Below, one piece after another: positions 25,666 to 34,555 of a stretch of DNA of 64,000 nt. The position numbers were made by a program, and so were the translations under genes. Within the stretch, counting starts at the first letter, position 1, and each line of letters begins with the position of its first letter. The notes below the pieces were generated by a model. That model saw nothing but the letters and a program-made list of their open reading frames with translations, was not told where the DNA came from and ran no database searches. Origin of the DNA: Haloferax gibbonsii ATCC 33959 (GTDB taxonomy: Archaea > Halobacteriota > Halobacteria > Halobacteriales > Haloferacaceae); contig NZ_AOLJ01000028.1 of assembly GCF_000336775.1 (NCBI RefSeq), positions 1 to 64,000 of the forward strand, written 5' to 3'.

Positions 25666-26694
25666 ATGTACAAAGACAACTCAATCGCCGTCGTCGTGCC
25701 GGCCTACAACGAAGCGGGCTACGTCGGGGACGTCATCGACACCCTCCCCTCGTTCGTCGACCTGGCCTACGTCGTCGACGACGGGTCGACAGACGGGACG
25801 TGGGACGAAATCGTGACGCACGCCGACGCGTTCAACGAGGACCACACCCCCGAAGCGACGGCGTACGACGACGTGGTCGTCCCGATTCAACACGAGGAGA
25901 ACCGCGGGGTCGGCGGCGCGCTCAAGACGGGCTACCTCCACGCGCTGGAAGACGAAGTCGACATCACGGCCGTCCTCGGCGGCGACGGGCAGATGAACCC
26001 CGACGAGCTGGCGAAGTACCTCGACCCCATCGCGGAGGGCGACGCCGACTACGCGAAGGGCAACCGGTTCATGGAGCAGTCGGACCTCGACGCCATGCCG
26101 GGCTATCGACTCGTCGGCAACTCCATCCTCTCGTACCTGACGAAGTTCGCCAGCGGCTACTGGAAGACGATGGACCCGCAGAACGGCTACACCGCGATTT
26201 CCCACGAGGCGCTGCGGCAGGCCGACATCGAGAACATGTACGAGTACTACGGCTACTGCAACGACCTGCTCGTCAAACTCAACGCCGAGAACCTCCGCGT
26301 CGCGGACATCGCCTGCTCCGCGGAGTACCTCTACGACGACGACTGGAAGAGCCACATCAACTACGGCGAGTACGTCCCCCGCGTCTCGGGCATGCTGCTC
26401 CGGAACTACTTCTGGCGGCTGAAAAACAAGTACATGCTCCGCGACTTCCACCCGCTCGCGGCGTTCTACTACCTCGGAACCGTCATCGCGGGCGTCGCGG
26501 CCATCGGCCTCATCGGCTCGGGGCTGACGGGTGGCGGTGACGGCGACTCACGCGGCCTCGGCAGCTGGGCGATCGGTCTCCTCTTCGGAATCACGTTCCT
26601 GCTTTTCGGCACGGTCCTCGACCACGACGACAACGAAGCGCTCGAGATTCGGGTCGACGACGACACCTACGAGACCGAGGTTCCGAGCGAGTAA
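25666..26694 (+). CDS. Family 2 glycosyltransferase with C-terminal membrane segments
   Basis: A 342-residue GT-A enzyme of the dolichol-phosphate-mannose-synthase type. It has IAVVVPAYNEAGYVGDVIDTLPSFVDLAYVVDDGSTDGT at the N-terminus, NRGVGGALKTGYLHAL, and the metal-binding GGDGQMNPDEL. FNG-type DPQNGYTAISHEAL and two C-terminal membrane helices (about 270-325) follow. It probably charges a polyprenyl phosphate or extends a lipid-linked glycan at the cytoplasmic face. The ATG at 25666 is preferred because the upstream ATG at 25612 precedes the promoter box. Confidence 0.88.
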   Translation: MYKDNSIAVVVPAYNEAGYVGDVIDTLPSFVDLAYVVDDGSTDGTWDEIVTHADAFNEDHTPEATAYDDVVVPIQHEENRGVGGALKTGYLHALEDEVDITAVLGGDGQMNPDELAKYLDPIAEGDADYAKGNRFMEQSDLDAMPGYRLVGNSILSYLTKFASGYWKTMDPQNGYTAISHEALRQADIENMYEYYGYCNDLLVKLNAENLRVADIACSAEYLYDDDWKSHINYGEYVPRVSGMLLRNYFWRLKNKYMLRDFHPLAAFYYLGTVIAGVAAIGLIGSGLTGGGDGDSRGLGSWAIGLLFGITFLLFGTVLDHDDNEALEIRVDDDTYETEVPSE

Positions 26695-26743
26695 CCCGGA
26701 TGGAATCGGGGGCCGAAGGCCGCCGAAATCCGCGGGCACACTT

Positions 26744-26791
26744 AAAGGCTGAACATGTGAAGCCGGGAACGTTCGTGAGTATACGACGTTC
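26744..26791 (+). promoter_or_regulatory. Upstream block shared with the 4.9 kb fusion gene
   Basis: It matches 4833-4880 without gaps, including AAAG..CTG, ATGTGAAG and GACGTTC at identical spacing. It ends 9 nt before the ATG at 26800. Both genes encode Tat-exported proteins. Confidence 0.5.
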
Positions 26792-26799
26792 TTGGTTGT

Positions 26800-28428
26800 A
26801 TGAGATTCACGCAATCTGACGATACCGACGCGAATGACTCCCGCGGCCCGAAGTTCACGCGGCGCTCGTATCTCCTCGGAGCCGTCGGCACCCTCGCGGT
26901 CGGAAGCTACCTGTCGCACCCCGTCAACAGCGTCGAGGCGAACGCGATGAGCGTCGACGTTCCGCAGGCGTACCTCGACCGGTTCTCGAACGTCGTCAAC
27001 GTCGTCGATGCGGGGGCCGACCCGAAGGGCATCGAACCCATCGACGACGTGCTCTCGCGGCACGTCGCGGACGACACGCTCCTCGTCTTCCCGGAGGGTC
27101 GATACCTGATGCACAGGCAACTCCGAAAGACCGGGTTCGAGAACCTCGGGTTCTACGGGCCGAACGCGACGCTCACGCACGGCCGAATCGACGCCATCGA
27201 CAGCAACGTCGTCACCGAAGGCGAGTTTACCGGTGCGGCCCGGTTCTTCCGGCTCGGCGTCATCTACGCCCCCGGCAAGGACCTCCTCTTCGAGGGGTTC
27301 ACGTTCGATTTCAGCGCCCCGCAGACCGGGATTCGGGCCGTCGAGGCCTACGTCACGGACGGGCTCGAAGTCCGCGACATCACCATCGCGGGCGAACACG
27401 ACACCGGAACTCTCGGCCCGGCGCTGTTCAGCGTGACCACCGCCGGCGGGACCGGCACCGTCGAGCGGTTCAGCGCGCCCGACGGCGCGGCGTTCACGAA
27501 AGACACCATCGGCGACATCACCCTCGGCCCCACCGGGATACTCATCGACCCGAACAGCGCGGGGACGCTCCGCTTCGTCGACTGCGAACTCGGTCGGTTC
27601 CCGGACAACGGGCTGTACGTCTCCGGGTCGAAGGGCGTCGTCCACGTGGAGGGCGGGACGTACAAGAACAGCACCGTCTCGTCGATTCGACTCAAAGGGT
27701 ACGGCAGCAGTATCCGCGGCGCGACGGTCGTCATCGACGAACTCGTCCCCGGCATCAGCCAGCGCGGCATCCGCCTCGACGACGGGGCCGACCTCCGCAT
27801 CGAAGACACCACCATCGAGGTCACGGGCTCCGCGGAGAACGCCATTCGCATCCTCGACGACGCACAGACATCGGTCATCGAGAACTGCAGCATCGTCCTC
27901 AACGACGACGAGGGCTGTGCGCGCGGCATTCAGGTGACTCCCGGCGCGGGTCGCCTCGAAGTCCTCGACACGACCATCGACATCCACGGGTCGAACTTCG
28001 CCATCTACCTCCAGGGCGACAACGCCCCGGAGGACCCGATGGTGCTCGTCAAGAACGTCACCATCACCGGCTCGGCACCCGGCGACGGCCAGCGCGAGGC
28101 GATTCGCGTCGAGCGCGCGAACGCCCGGTTCGAGAACCTGACCGTCCACCAACCCGGCGAGAGCTACCGACGCTGCGCCGAGATTCTCGCGGACGACGCC
28201 CTGTTCGTCGGCGGGACCTACGAGGCGACGCACCACCCTTTCATCAACAAGGGCAACCGGACGCGCTTCGACGGCATCACCGCGCGGTCCCTCAGCGGGC
28301 GACAAGCCATGAAACTGTACTCGCAGGGGACCGACGTGGTCGTCATGGACTCGGTGCTCTACGGCGGCTACATCGACGGCGGCGCGGAGGGGTTCGTCGT
28401 CGACAACACCGAACTGCCACCCGTCTGA
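26800..28428 (+). CDS. Tat-secreted parallel beta-helix protein (paralog)
   Basis: A 542-residue protein with a Tat signal (FTRRSYLLGAVGTLAVGSYL). The beta-helix domain begins near VVNVVDAGADPKGIEPIDDVLSRHV and runs to the C-terminus through coils such as YLMHRQLRKTGFENLGFYG, SSIRGATVVIDE and GISQRGIRLDDGADLRIEDT. It is a full-length paralog of the 23.2 kb product. Putative roles are glycan lyase, epimerase or adhesive coat protein; catalytic residues cannot be assigned by eye. It sits between two glycosyltransferase genes. Confidence 0.82.
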   Translation: MRFTQSDDTDANDSRGPKFTRRSYLLGAVGTLAVGSYLSHPVNSVEANAMSVDVPQAYLDRFSNVVNVVDAGADPKGIEPIDDVLSRHVADDTLLVFPEGRYLMHRQLRKTGFENLGFYGPNATLTHGRIDAIDSNVVTEGEFTGAARFFRLGVIYAPGKDLLFEGFTFDFSAPQTGIRAVEAYVTDGLEVRDITIAGEHDTGTLGPALFSVTTAGGTGTVERFSAPDGAAFTKDTIGDITLGPTGILIDPNSAGTLRFVDCELGRFPDNGLYVSGSKGVVHVEGGTYKNSTVSSIRLKGYGSSIRGATVVIDELVPGISQRGIRLDDGADLRIEDTTIEVTGSAENAIRILDDAQTSVIENCSIVLNDDEGCARGIQVTPGAGRLEVLDTTIDIHGSNFAIYLQGDNAPEDPMVLVKNVTITGSAPGDGQREAIRVERANARFENLTVHQPGESYRRCAEILADDALFVGGTYEATHHPFINKGNRTRFDGITARSLSGRQAMKLYSQGTDVVVMDSVLYGGYIDGGAEGFVVDNTELPPV

Positions 28429-28440
28429 GACGAACGAGAG

Positions 28441-28461
28441 CTTACCGACCCGATAATCATG
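28441..28461 (+). promoter_or_regulatory. CTTA/ATAATAA-type promoter of the GT4 gene
   Basis: CTTA (28441-28444), 7 nt, then GATAATCATGG. The box ends 31 nt before the ATG at 28490. Confidence 0.72.
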
Positions 28462-28489
28462 GGGGTCGGTACGCAACTGCGGGTAACGC

Positions 28490-29722
28490 ATGGACCACGA
28501 CCGACTGGCCGACAAGGACCTCCTCGTCGTCTCACACGGCTACAAACACTTCGTCAAGTCGCAGGTCGACGTGCTCGCGGAGTACTTCGATTCCGTCACC
28601 GTCTGCGTCAGGTACAACTGGTTCGCCGACGTGGCGTCTCGCCTCCCCGTGAGCGGCGGCGAGGGGTTCGGAAAGGACGCCAAAATCGCCACGACGAACG
28701 TGCCGGACAACGTGCACGTCATCGAGACGCCGCTTTTGTACCTCCCGGTCGACGCGCAGCGCGAGCACCTCCTCGGACAGCAACACGCCCGGAAAGTCCG
28801 CAAGAAACTGGCGGACCACCCCGTCTCGTTCGACTTGATTCACTGCCACATGACGTGGACCTCGGGGTACGTGGGCGCGCGCCTGAAGGAGGAACTCGGT
28901 ATCCCGTACGTCCTCACCGTCCACGCCAACCGCGACTGGTTCGAAACGCAGCTCGCCTCCGACAACGCCCGGCTGAAGCGGGCGTGGACCGACGCCGACC
29001 GACTCGTTCGCGTCAACCGACGCGACCGCTCGAAACTGGACCCCTACAACGGCGACGTGGTCCACGTTCCGAACGGCTACGACACCGACGCGTTCGAGCG
29101 CGTCTCCACCGTCGCGGCCCGCGAGCGACTCGGCGTCGACGACGACGCGCCCGTCGTGTTCGCGCTCGGGACGCTGAAACCGCGGAAGGGCTTCCAACAC
29201 CTGCTGCGAGCGATGACGCGGGTTCACGAGTCCGAACCGGAGGCGCGGCTCGTCATCGGCGGGCAGGGCGGCATGCGCGACGAACTCGAATCGCTCGCGG
29301 GCGAACTCGGCATCGACGACCGGACCGACCTGCTCGGCTACGTCGACTCGGAGACGCTCAACGACTGGATGAACGCGGCCGACGTGTTCGTCCTCCCGAG
29401 CTACAGCGAGAGCTTCGGCGTCGTCCAACTGGAGGCGATGGCCTGCGGGACGCCCGTCGTCGCGACCAAAAACGGCGGAAGCGAAGAGGTCGTCACGAGC
29501 GACGACTACGGCACCCTCGTCGAGGGACCGGAGTCGCACGACGAACTCGCCGACGCCGTCGTCGATGCCCTCCGCGGGCCGTGGGACGCGGACGCCATTC
29601 AGGCGTACGCGAACGAGTTCACGTGGGAGAACGTCTGCGAGGAGATTGCCGACCTCTACGTCGAAGTCCTCGGCGAGGCCGAATCCGAGGCCGAGCGACA
29701 GACCGTTACCGCCGCGCAGTAA
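28490..29722 (+). CDS. Family 4 glycosyltransferase
   Basis: A 410-residue GT-B enzyme. The acceptor half has FDLIHCHMTWTSGYVGARL and TVHANRDWFET. The donor half has VPNGYDTDAFE, ALGTLKPRKGFQHLLRAM, LVIGGQGGMRDELE and the retaining E-x7-E motif ESFGVVQLEAMACGTPVVAT. It is cytoplasmic and probably adds a hexose to the lipid-linked or polymer glycan. It ends convergently with the flippase gene 107 nt away. Confidence 0.9.
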   Translation: MDHDRLADKDLLVVSHGYKHFVKSQVDVLAEYFDSVTVCVRYNWFADVASRLPVSGGEGFGKDAKIATTNVPDNVHVIETPLLYLPVDAQREHLLGQQHARKVRKKLADHPVSFDLIHCHMTWTSGYVGARLKEELGIPYVLTVHANRDWFETQLASDNARLKRAWTDADRLVRVNRRDRSKLDPYNGDVVHVPNGYDTDAFERVSTVAARERLGVDDDAPVVFALGTLKPRKGFQHLLRAMTRVHESEPEARLVIGGQGGMRDELESLAGELGIDDRTDLLGYVDSETLNDWMNAADVFVLPSYSESFGVVQLEAMACGTPVVATKNGGSEEVVTSDDYGTLVEGPESHDELADAVVDALRGPWDADAIQAYANEFTWENVCEEIADLYVEVLGEAESEAERQTVTAAQ

Positions 29723-29829
29723 GGCGACGAAACGAGAGCCGGGTCCCGCTATCTGTTTCTATTCGGTTGACGACCCGCGTAGCACTCGGGACCCGACAGT
29801 CGGCGTCGAAAGAAAATCGAAACGGTCCG

Positions 29830-32415
29830 TTAGCGCGCGCTTCGACCGGCGAGCGCAACGATTCCGACGAACAGAACCGAGTGGAACCACGGCGACCCGC
29901 CGAGCGGAGACGACTGCAAATCGAGCCACTCGGCCGCCGAAAGCGGTTGCGCCATCAGGAGCGTCGACCCGCTGTCGGTCGTGTTCGACGTCGTCGTGGT
30001 CTCGGTCGTGTCGGTCGTCGTCGCGGTATCGGTCGTGGTCGTGTCAGTCGTCGTTGTCGTGTCGGCCGTGGTCTCGGTGTCCGTGGAAGTTGTCGTGGTG
30101 TTCGTGGTCGTAGTTGTCGTCGTGTCTGTGGTCGTCTCCGTCGTGGTTGTCGTCGTGTCTGTGGTCGTCTCCGTCGTGGTTGTCGTCGCGGTATCGGTCG
30201 TCTCTGTCGTTGTCGTGGCCGTGTCGGTCGTCGTAGTCGTCGCGTCTGTGGTCGTCGTTTCCGTGTCAGTCGTTGTCGTTGTCTCGGTCGTCGTGGTGGT
30301 GTCCGTCGTCGTCGGTGACGAAGTCGTCGTCGTCGTTGTCGTCGTGTTGTTCGACGGTGTCTCCGTCGCCGTCGACGTCGAGGTGGTCGTTGTCGTCGTG
30401 TTGTTCGTCGGCGTCTCGGTCGTCGTCGGTGACGAGGTGGTCGTCGTGTTGTTCGTCGGCGTCTCGGTCGCCGTCGGCGACGCGGTCGTCGTCTGGTCGT
30501 CGCTGTCATCGCCGTCGTCGTCATCGTCGTCGTCACCGCCCCAGAGCCAGCCGCCGCCGTCGTCCGACTCGGTCGTCGTCGTGTTCGACGGCGGACTGGT
30601 CGTGTTCGTCGTCGTCGCCGTCTCGGTCGTCTGCGTGGCAGTCTCGGTCGCCGTCGTCGTCGCCGGCGTGTCGGTCGTCGGCATCGGCGTGTCGGTGACG
30701 GGGGTGGTGTTGTTCACCTGCGGCACCGGCGAGTCGCCGTCGACCGAGGGAGCGATGCCGACGCTCGGGACGCCGACGGCGAGCGCGACGCCGGAGAGCG
30801 AAAGCAGGATACCGGCGACGAGAAGGACGCGTTGCAGCGTGTTTTTGTGCCGGTCGGTCCAGGACTCGTCGCCCCACGCGGGACTCCCGGCGTCGCCGCT
30901 GGCACCGCCGCGACGGGCGCGTATCGCGGTGGCGCGGGAACCGACCGGGTCGGGAAGCGAACTCAGCAGGTCCAACGCCTCGTCGGCGTCCACGGCCCCG
31001 ACCACGAACGCCACCGTCACGAAGACGAGGAAGCCGACGGCCGGGACGACGACCAGCGCGAGGAGACTGCTCTCGATGGTCATCGAGAGCAGGAAGATTG
31101 GCACCCCGGAGATGAACCCCGTCGCGAGCACTCGCACGAGTCGCGCGTCGGAAAACGGCTTGAACCCGAGGTAGCGCGCGCTGGCGAGATTGAACACCGG
31201 GAGCGAGGAGTACCCGATGGTCGTCGCCACGGCGGCCCCGAGAATGCCGTGACGCGGGATGAGAACCACGTTCAAGATGATGTTCAGAACCGCCGCGGCG
31301 CCGGTCGCTGCGATGAGCGGCTTCATGTCGGCCTTCGCGTGGCTGATTGCGAGGATGGGCCGAACGACCGCGAAGCCGATAGTCCCCGGGAGCAGGATGA
31401 GAAGCGGCGTGACGACGGGCATCGACCCCGAACCGAGGTACAGCGGGACGAAGTCCTTCGCGAGCGCTGCCAGCCCGAGCGACAGGAGGACGATGACGAG
31501 CATCCCGTAGCGGGTGACGCGGGAGGCGATTTCGTTTATCTGGTCGATTCGTTCGTCCGCCCACAGGTCCGAGACGGACTGGACGAGCATCGACTGAATC
31601 GACCGGGGGATGACCCAGAGGAACTGGCTGATGACCAGCGCGGACTTGTAGTAACCGACGCGCGTCTCCGTGACGTGGGACGCCAGCATCAGCACGTCGA
31701 CGTGGTACATCGACGTGAGAAACAGCATGTAGACCACCGAGAGGTGGTTGAAACTGAACAGCTCCTTCGTCGGGAATTCCCGCGGCGTCGTGCTGAAGAT
31801 GCCGCGAAGCGAGACGTTCTTGCGGACCCACCACAGCGCGAGGAGCGCGACGAGGCTGTTGACGACGATGAGGCCGACCATCAGCCCCCCGATTTCGTAC
31901 CCGAGGTAGGCGATGCCGATGAGCGCGAGCCGGGTTCCGACCTTGTTGAACACCCGAAGCGGCTCCGAGAGGTGCTCCTGTTTGAGCCCCATCAGGGACC
32001 GACGGGCGTACTCGCGGAACTGCGTCGCGATGGTGAGCCCGGCGAGACCGTAGAAGCCGACGACGTACTCCGGGCCGAGGAATCGGGTGACCACGCCGAA
32101 CCGCGCGGCGGCGGCGAAGGCGAGCGCGGTCAGCACCGCGAGGACCGTCCCGAGACGGAAGTAGTAGCCGAACACGTGCGTCTGCCAGTCCGAAATCGAG
32201 CGGTCTTCGGCGAGGAACTTCCGGGCACCGCTGTTGATGCCGGAACTCATCAAGATAGTCGAGATGCCGAAGACCGCGGTGAGCGTGCCGTAGCGACCGT
32301 ACAGTTCGAACCCGAGCGTCGTGATGAGAAGCGGCGTGAGCACCACCGAGGACAGCACGATGAAGATGCGCCCCCCGAAGATGGAGAGGAACGCGGTGAC
32401 CATGTTCCGCTTCAT
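29830..32415 (-). CDS. Oligosaccharide flippase with giant Thr-rich (mucin-like) C-terminal extension
   Basis: An 861-residue protein. Residues 1 to about 490 are a polysaccharide-transport (MATE/MOP, RfbX-type) flippase with about 12-14 membrane helices (MVTAFLSIFGGRIFIVLSSVVLTPLL, SRVTRYGMLVIVLLSLGLAALAKDFVPLYLG). An extra helix lies near 540-563. Residues about 567-813 are low complexity: TTT, ETT and NTT repeats with an Asp-rich island (GGDDDDDDDGDDSDD) and many sequons. A final 48 residues end in a hydrophobic stretch (SVLFVGIVALAG) and RSAR. The flippase core is standard; the tail is not part of the family. It would form a heavily O/N-glycosylated stalk outside the cell. A TTTATCTATG box near 32520 suggests a leader of about 85 nt. 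Confidence 0.8.
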   Translation of the reverse strand: MKRNMVTAFLSIFGGRIFIVLSSVVLTPLLITTLGFELYGRYGTLTAVFGISTILMSSGINSGARKFLAEDRSISDWQTHVFGYYFRLGTVLAVLTALAFAAAARFGVVTRFLGPEYVVGFYGLAGLTIATQFREYARRSLMGLKQEHLSEPLRVFNKVGTRLALIGIAYLGYEIGGLMVGLIVVNSLVALLALWWVRKNVSLRGIFSTTPREFPTKELFSFNHLSVVYMLFLTSMYHVDVLMLASHVTETRVGYYKSALVISQFLWVIPRSIQSMLVQSVSDLWADERIDQINEIASRVTRYGMLVIVLLSLGLAALAKDFVPLYLGSGSMPVVTPLLILLPGTIGFAVVRPILAISHAKADMKPLIAATGAAAVLNIILNVVLIPRHGILGAAVATTIGYSSLPVFNLASARYLGFKPFSDARLVRVLATGFISGVPIFLLSMTIESSLLALVVVPAVGFLVFVTVAFVVGAVDADEALDLLSSLPDPVGSRATAIRARRGGASGDAGSPAWGDESWTDRHKNTLQRVLLVAGILLSLSGVALAVGVPSVGIAPSVDGDSPVPQVNNTTPVTDTPMPTTDTPATTTATETATQTTETATTTNTTSPPSNTTTTESDDGGGWLWGGDDDDDDDGDDSDDQTTTASPTATETPTNNTTTTSSPTTTETPTNNTTTTTTSTSTATETPSNNTTTTTTTTSSPTTTDTTTTTETTTTTDTETTTTDATTTTTDTATTTTETTDTATTTTTETTTDTTTTTTETTTDTTTTTTTNTTTTSTDTETTADTTTTTDTTTTDTATTTDTTETTTTSNTTDSGSTLLMAQPLSAAEWLDLQSSPLGGSPWFHSVLFVGIVALAGRSAR
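29979..30715. repeat. Low-complexity GTC/GTCGTC repeat tract (codes Thr-rich stalk)
   Basis: About 735 bp of near-repeats built from GTCGTC, GTGTCGGTC and GTCGTGTTGTTCGTCGGCGTCTC units. They lie inside the flippase coding frame and encode Thr/Glu/Asp/Asn. The tract is in frame throughout, so it is expressed sequence rather than a CRISPR or intergenic satellite. Its length is probably variable between strains. Confidence 0.85.
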
Positions 32416-32545
32416 TCACACCACCCGTCGGCGTCGCTCTCGCCGGGCTTCCTCGCCGGCGCGACGCGCGGGGACCAACGTCGTATCGGCCGCGGACCAC
32501 CTGCTGTTCGGTGATTCGTGTACATAGATAAACGAACGCGGGAGA

Positions 32546-33586
32546 TTAGTCGGAAGACGCTATCTCGATAGAGACCGAGTCGCCGTTCTTGAGGTAGTAG
32601 TCGGTCGGGTCGACGGACTCGCCGTTGACGGTGACGTTCGCAGTCGCGTTGTCACCGTCACCGTCGTACGCGTAGGTCGTTCCGTTGTAGGTGACGCCCT
32701 CGTCGGTCATGTTGATGCCGTCGAGCGTCGACATGCCGTAGGCGAGCGTGACGTGCGCCGAGTGCGCGTGCCACGGGTTCGCGTGACCGCCTTCGAAGTG
32801 GAAGTGGTCGTTGTGACCCGCCTGCTGGTACTTGTCGCGGCTGAAGTCGAGCCGTTCACCGTCGACGGTGAAGTCGATAGTTCCGTGGACGTGGAACTGT
32901 TCCGGCGGGATGTACTCGCCGGGAGTGGTGACGTTCGAGTCGTCGGTCACGACGAGCACCCACACCTTGTCGTCCGATTCGAGCGTGTACTCCTCGGGGT
33001 CGACCTCGTGGCTGTCGACGCGGTAGATGAGTTTCGTCCCGTTTTCGGACTCCTCGAAGGTCTCGCCGTCGTAGGACAGCGTCGACTCGGTGGCGTCGAC
33101 GTCGGCCGCGTCGAGCGCCGCCGCGAGCGTCGTGCTCTCGTTGGTGTGCCACGAGTCGACGTCGCTCATGTGGACCGGCGCGTCCTCGTCGAGGTCCTCC
33201 GTGAGACTCACGCGCTCGCCGGCGACCACGACGGCCATCTGCCCGGCGTACGCCGCGTCGACCGACGACTCGTCACTGGTGTTCGCAGCCGAGTCGTGGC
33301 TGTGTGAGTCGTGGTCGGTGTCGGACTCGGAGTCGGAATCCGACGACTCGTTCGTCGCGTCCGCGGCCGTCGTCTCCGCGGCCGTCGCGTCGTCCGAAGA
33401 CGCCGTGTCGTTCGCGGTTCCCTCGACGTCTGAATCCGTCATCTCCGTCGTTTCGGCGGTTTCGTTCGCCGCGGTCGTGTCTCCCGCGTCGCCGCCCGCG
33501 AATGACGAACAACCCGCTGTCGTCATCAAGAGCGCGACGAGGAGGGCGATACTCGCACGTTTCAGTGTCTTGGATGGGATATCCAT
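32546..33586 (-). CDS. His-rich surface lipoprotein with duplicated domain
   Basis: A 346-residue protein with a signal and lipobox TTAGC (Cys26). A long Asp/Thr/Ser-rich acidic stalk follows (about 30-110), then two related domains. The first contains HMSDVDSWHTNESTTLAAAL, YDGETFE and EVDPEEYTLESDDKVWVLV. The second contains HFHFEGGHANPWHAHSAHVTLAYG, YNGTTYAY and SVDPTDYYLKNGDSVSIEI, with the FHVHG segment between them. The dense His clusters suggest binding of a transition metal such as Cu, Zn or Ni outside the cell. The family is not recognised. The ATG at 33586 was chosen for its signal peptide. Confidence 0.7.
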   Translation of the reverse strand: MDIPSKTLKRASIALLVALLMTTAGCSSFAGGDAGDTTAANETAETTEMTDSDVEGTANDTASSDDATAAETTAADATNESSDSDSESDTDHDSHSHDSAANTSDESSVDAAYAGQMAVVVAGERVSLTEDLDEDAPVHMSDVDSWHTNESTTLAAALDAADVDATESTLSYDGETFEESENGTKLIYRVDSHEVDPEEYTLESDDKVWVLVVTDDSNVTTPGEYIPPEQFHVHGTIDFTVDGERLDFSRDKYQQAGHNDHFHFEGGHANPWHAHSAHVTLAYGMSTLDGINMTDEGVTYNGTTYAYDGDGDNATANVTVNGESVDPTDYYLKNGDSVSIEIASSD

Positions 33587-33620
33587 CTCGAACTCGAACG
33601 AGACATCACGGCCACCCACC

Positions 33621-33640
33621 GTTATTATCGACCACGTAGT
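33621..33640 (-). promoter_or_regulatory. CTTA-class promoter (ACTA variant) of the His-rich lipoprotein gene
   Basis: The minus strand reads ACTA, 7 nt, then GATAATAACGG. The box ends 36 nt before the ATG at 33586. It is divergent from the site at 33646 only 6 bp away. Confidence 0.6.
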
Positions 33641-33645
33641 GGCGG

Positions 33646-33666
33646 CTTACCGGGCGGATAATTAGT
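33646..33666 (+). promoter_or_regulatory. CTTA/ATAATAA-type promoter of the DUF4129-DUF58 operon
   Basis: CTTA (33646-33649), 7 nt, then GATAATTAG. Predicted start is near 33691, giving a leader of about 37 nt that carries GGAGGT (33715-33720) before the ATG at 33728. Confidence 0.7.
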
Positions 33667-33727
33667 ATGAGCGGGGGCGGGTCTACACCCATCGTGATAC
33701 GCCTCGACACCCGCGGAGGTCGGTCGG

Positions 33728-34555
33728 ATGGACAGTGACGCGCTCGTCACGCTCGGACTGGCTCTCGTGTGTCTGTTCGCCGTCGGGTCGGCGGCCGGGT
33801 CCCTCGAATCGGCGGTCGACTCCTCGCCGAGCGAGGCGATCGACCTCGATTACTCCTCGCTCCCGCTCGACAAGGGCGACGCCAACGACATCAAGCGCGA
33901 ATACCAGACGCTGACGGACAACCCGAGCCAGCAGGAACACGGCGGCGAGCAGTCGTCGCAGTCGGGACAGTCTAGCGCGAGCGGCCCTGACGACGGTGAC
34001 GACGACTCCACGTCCGACAGTTCGACAGACAGTTCGGACGCCCAGCGCGACCAATCTTCGGGGTCGAACGAGACGCCGGGCGAGCGGGACGGGCTAGAGG
34101 CGCTCATCGATGCCCTGCTCGCGCTTCTCTCGCGTCTCGTCGAACTGGTCGTCGGAGTCGTCGCGGTGGTCGCCCTCGCGCTCGTCGCTCGGTATCGAGA
34201 CCGCATCGCGGCGCGACTGTCGCCGATAGTCGCTCGCTTCCGCGGGGGCGAGTCTCCGGCGGAAGAGCGCGCCGGAGGCGGGTTCGATGCGCCGCCCGAA
34301 CCGCAGAACGAGGTCACCGAAGCGTGGTACGAGATGGTCGAGCGCCTCCGGCTCGACGACCGTCAGTTGCTCACGCCGCGAGAGCGGGCGGCAATCGCCC
34401 GCGAGAACGGGGCCGACGCGAACTCGGTGTGGTCGCTCACGGAGCTGTTCGAAGAGGTCAGGTACGGCGGCGCGCCGGTGACCGAAGACCGACGCCGCCG
34501 CGCGAGGGAGTGTCTCGAACGGCTCGGCCCGTCCGGGGGGCGAGACCAGTCGTGA
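33728..34555 (+). CDS. DUF4129 domain membrane protein
   Basis: A 275-residue protein. The order is signal/first helix (residues 7-25), a disordered Ser/Asp/Gln-rich extracellular stretch, a second helix (about 128-155), and a cytoplasmic C-terminal DUF4129 helical domain (NEVTEAWYEMVERLRLDDRQLLTPRERAAIARENGA). DUF4129 proteins accompany transglutaminase/DUF58/MoxR modules. A Shine-Dalgarno (GGAGGT) lies 8 nt before the ATG. Its stop overlaps the next start (GTGA). Confidence 0.82.
   Translation: MDSDALVTLGLALVCLFAVGSAAGSLESAVDSSPSEAIDLDYSSLPLDKGDANDIKREYQTLTDNPSQQEHGGEQSSQSGQSSASGPDDGDDDSTSDSSTDSSDAQRDQSSGSNETPGERDGLEALIDALLALLSRLVELVVGVVAVVALALVARYRDRIAARLSPIVARFRGGESPAEERAGGGFDAPPEPQNEVTEAWYEMVERLRLDDRQLLTPRERAAIARENGADANSVWSLTELFEEVRYGGAPVTEDRRRRARECLERLGPSGGRDQS

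Noticed and set aside
29979-30715. Possible CRISPR or satellite array
   Set aside because: The repeats have no spacers, are imperfect, and are read in one open frame as the Thr-rich tail of the flippase.
33667-33738. 23-codon ORF starting at ATG 33667 before the DUF4129 gene
   Set aside because: The predicted transcription start (about 33691) lies inside it, so it would not be on the transcript.
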